From positions 1 through 6,753 of the forward strand of contig JASIKQ010000483.1 in NCBI GenBank assembly GCA_030049565.1: DNA of 6,753 nt, given 5' to 3'. The DNA comes from Candidatus Sulfotelmatobacter sp. (GTDB lineage: Bacteria > Acidobacteriota > Terriglobia > Terriglobales > Acidobacteriaceae). A program made the position numbers and the translations under genes. Under the pieces are notes generated by a model. That model worked only from the letters and a program-made list of their open reading frames with translations, made no database searches and had not been told where the DNA came from. Position 1 is the stretch's first letter, and each line of letters begins with the position of its first letter. Below, piece after piece: positions 6,314 through 6,753 of this stretch.

Positions 6314-6753
6314 ATGGAAACCGCAATCGGAGTGTTTTCGTCCCGCGAACGGGCAGAAGAGGCGATTAGGGAATTACGGCATCAGGGGGTGCCGGAGGAT
6401 TCCGTGGTGTTTCTGACTCGTTCTGAAATTGAGGCTAAGTCAATCGCTAAGGAATTTGGCGCGTCAGTGGGAGGTTTTGTTGGAGGCGCAACTGGCATGA
6501 CGGCCGGGGTAGTAGCTGCCTCGCTGCTGCTGCCGGGCATTGGTACGGTATTCGCGCTTGGTTTCGGAGCGGCCGCACTGCTTGGGCTTGCCGGCGCGGG
6601 GGCGGGTGCTGCGGTCGGGTCGGCTGCTACTCAATCTGACGCTCAGCCCACGCCCGATGAAAAGTGCTCCGAAGACGTTGCGTTTTTCCGCGAAGTGCTG
6701 AAAGAGGGACGCTCGTTGATTGTGATTCGCACAGAATCGCAGGAGACTGCGGC
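6314..6753 (+). CDS. General-stress-type protein with glycine-rich hydrophobic segment (partial)
   Basis: My translation gives 146 complete codons from the ATG at 6314 and is still open at the window edge. AGGAG (6303-6307) lies 6 bases upstream and supports the start. Residues 3-35 (AIGVFSSRERAEEAIRELRHQGVPEDSVVFLT) look like the beta-alpha-beta opening of the YflT/GS17M general-stress domain, where a regulated flavour-type ferredoxin-like fold is expected. Residues 49-105 are rich in Gly and Ala with LLLPGIGTVFALGFGAAALLGLAGAGAGAAVG, resembling a glycine-zipper hairpin able to associate with membranes. Residues 119-140 (SEDVAFFREVLKEGRSLIVIRTE) return to the domain pattern. The layout, a fold split by a glycine-zipper insertion, is seen in uncharacterised stress-associated proteins. 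The molecular function is unknown. Divergent from the pump operon, so shared regulation is possible but not shown. Confidence 0.85.
   Translation, partial: METAIGVFSSRERAEEAIRELRHQGVPEDSVVFLTRSEIEAKSIAKEFGASVGGFVGGATGMTAGVVAASLLLPGIGTVFALGFGAAALLGLAGAGAGAAVGSAATQSDAQPTPDEKCSEDVAFFREVLKEGRSLIVIRTESQETA

Overview
The window looks like chromosomal DNA from a Gram-negative bacterium of moderate G+C. It carries a tripartite RND efflux operon on the minus strand and, facing away from it, the start of a small stress-type protein gene on the plus strand. An acidobacterial host is my guess, from the Ser/Ala/Thr-rich style of the pump and the type of stress protein. No marker gene in the window settles the taxonomy.

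Layout. Positions 5790 down to 1 hold three tightly overlapping minus-strand genes in the order mdtA-like (membrane fusion protein), mdtB-like (RND subunit) and mdtC-like (second RND subunit, cut by the window edge before its proton-relay motif). The junctions are 4-base GTGA and ATGA overlaps, so the three are almost certainly co-transcribed and translationally coupled. The two RND proteins match the MdtB and MdtC types respectively, which implies a heterotrimeric pump as in the enterobacterial MdtABC system. No outer-membrane TolC-type channel and no two-component regulator lies in the window.

Positions 5791-6313 (523 bases) hold no convincing protein gene but are rich in signals. A perfect 9-7-9 inverted repeat sits 23 bases before the mdtA-like start and is a likely repressor operator. 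A good intrinsic terminator points toward mdtA, although no annotated gene precedes it on that strand. A plausible minus-strand promoter lies about 140-170 bases upstream of it. Together these suggest a small RNA or an attenuated leader. A 17-base imperfect direct repeat flanks a TATACT box in front of the plus-strand gene.

Positions 6314-6753 encode a partial protein with an N-terminal general-stress-type alpha/beta domain, a glycine/alanine-rich hydrophobic segment and a return to the domain fold. It has a good ribosome binding site and runs off the window.

The efflux genes are mostly ordinary. The features worth a second look are an ~80-residue low-complexity insertion in the docking region of the MdtB-like subunit and the unexplained signals in the divergent intergenic region. 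I see no evidence of a wholly new system.
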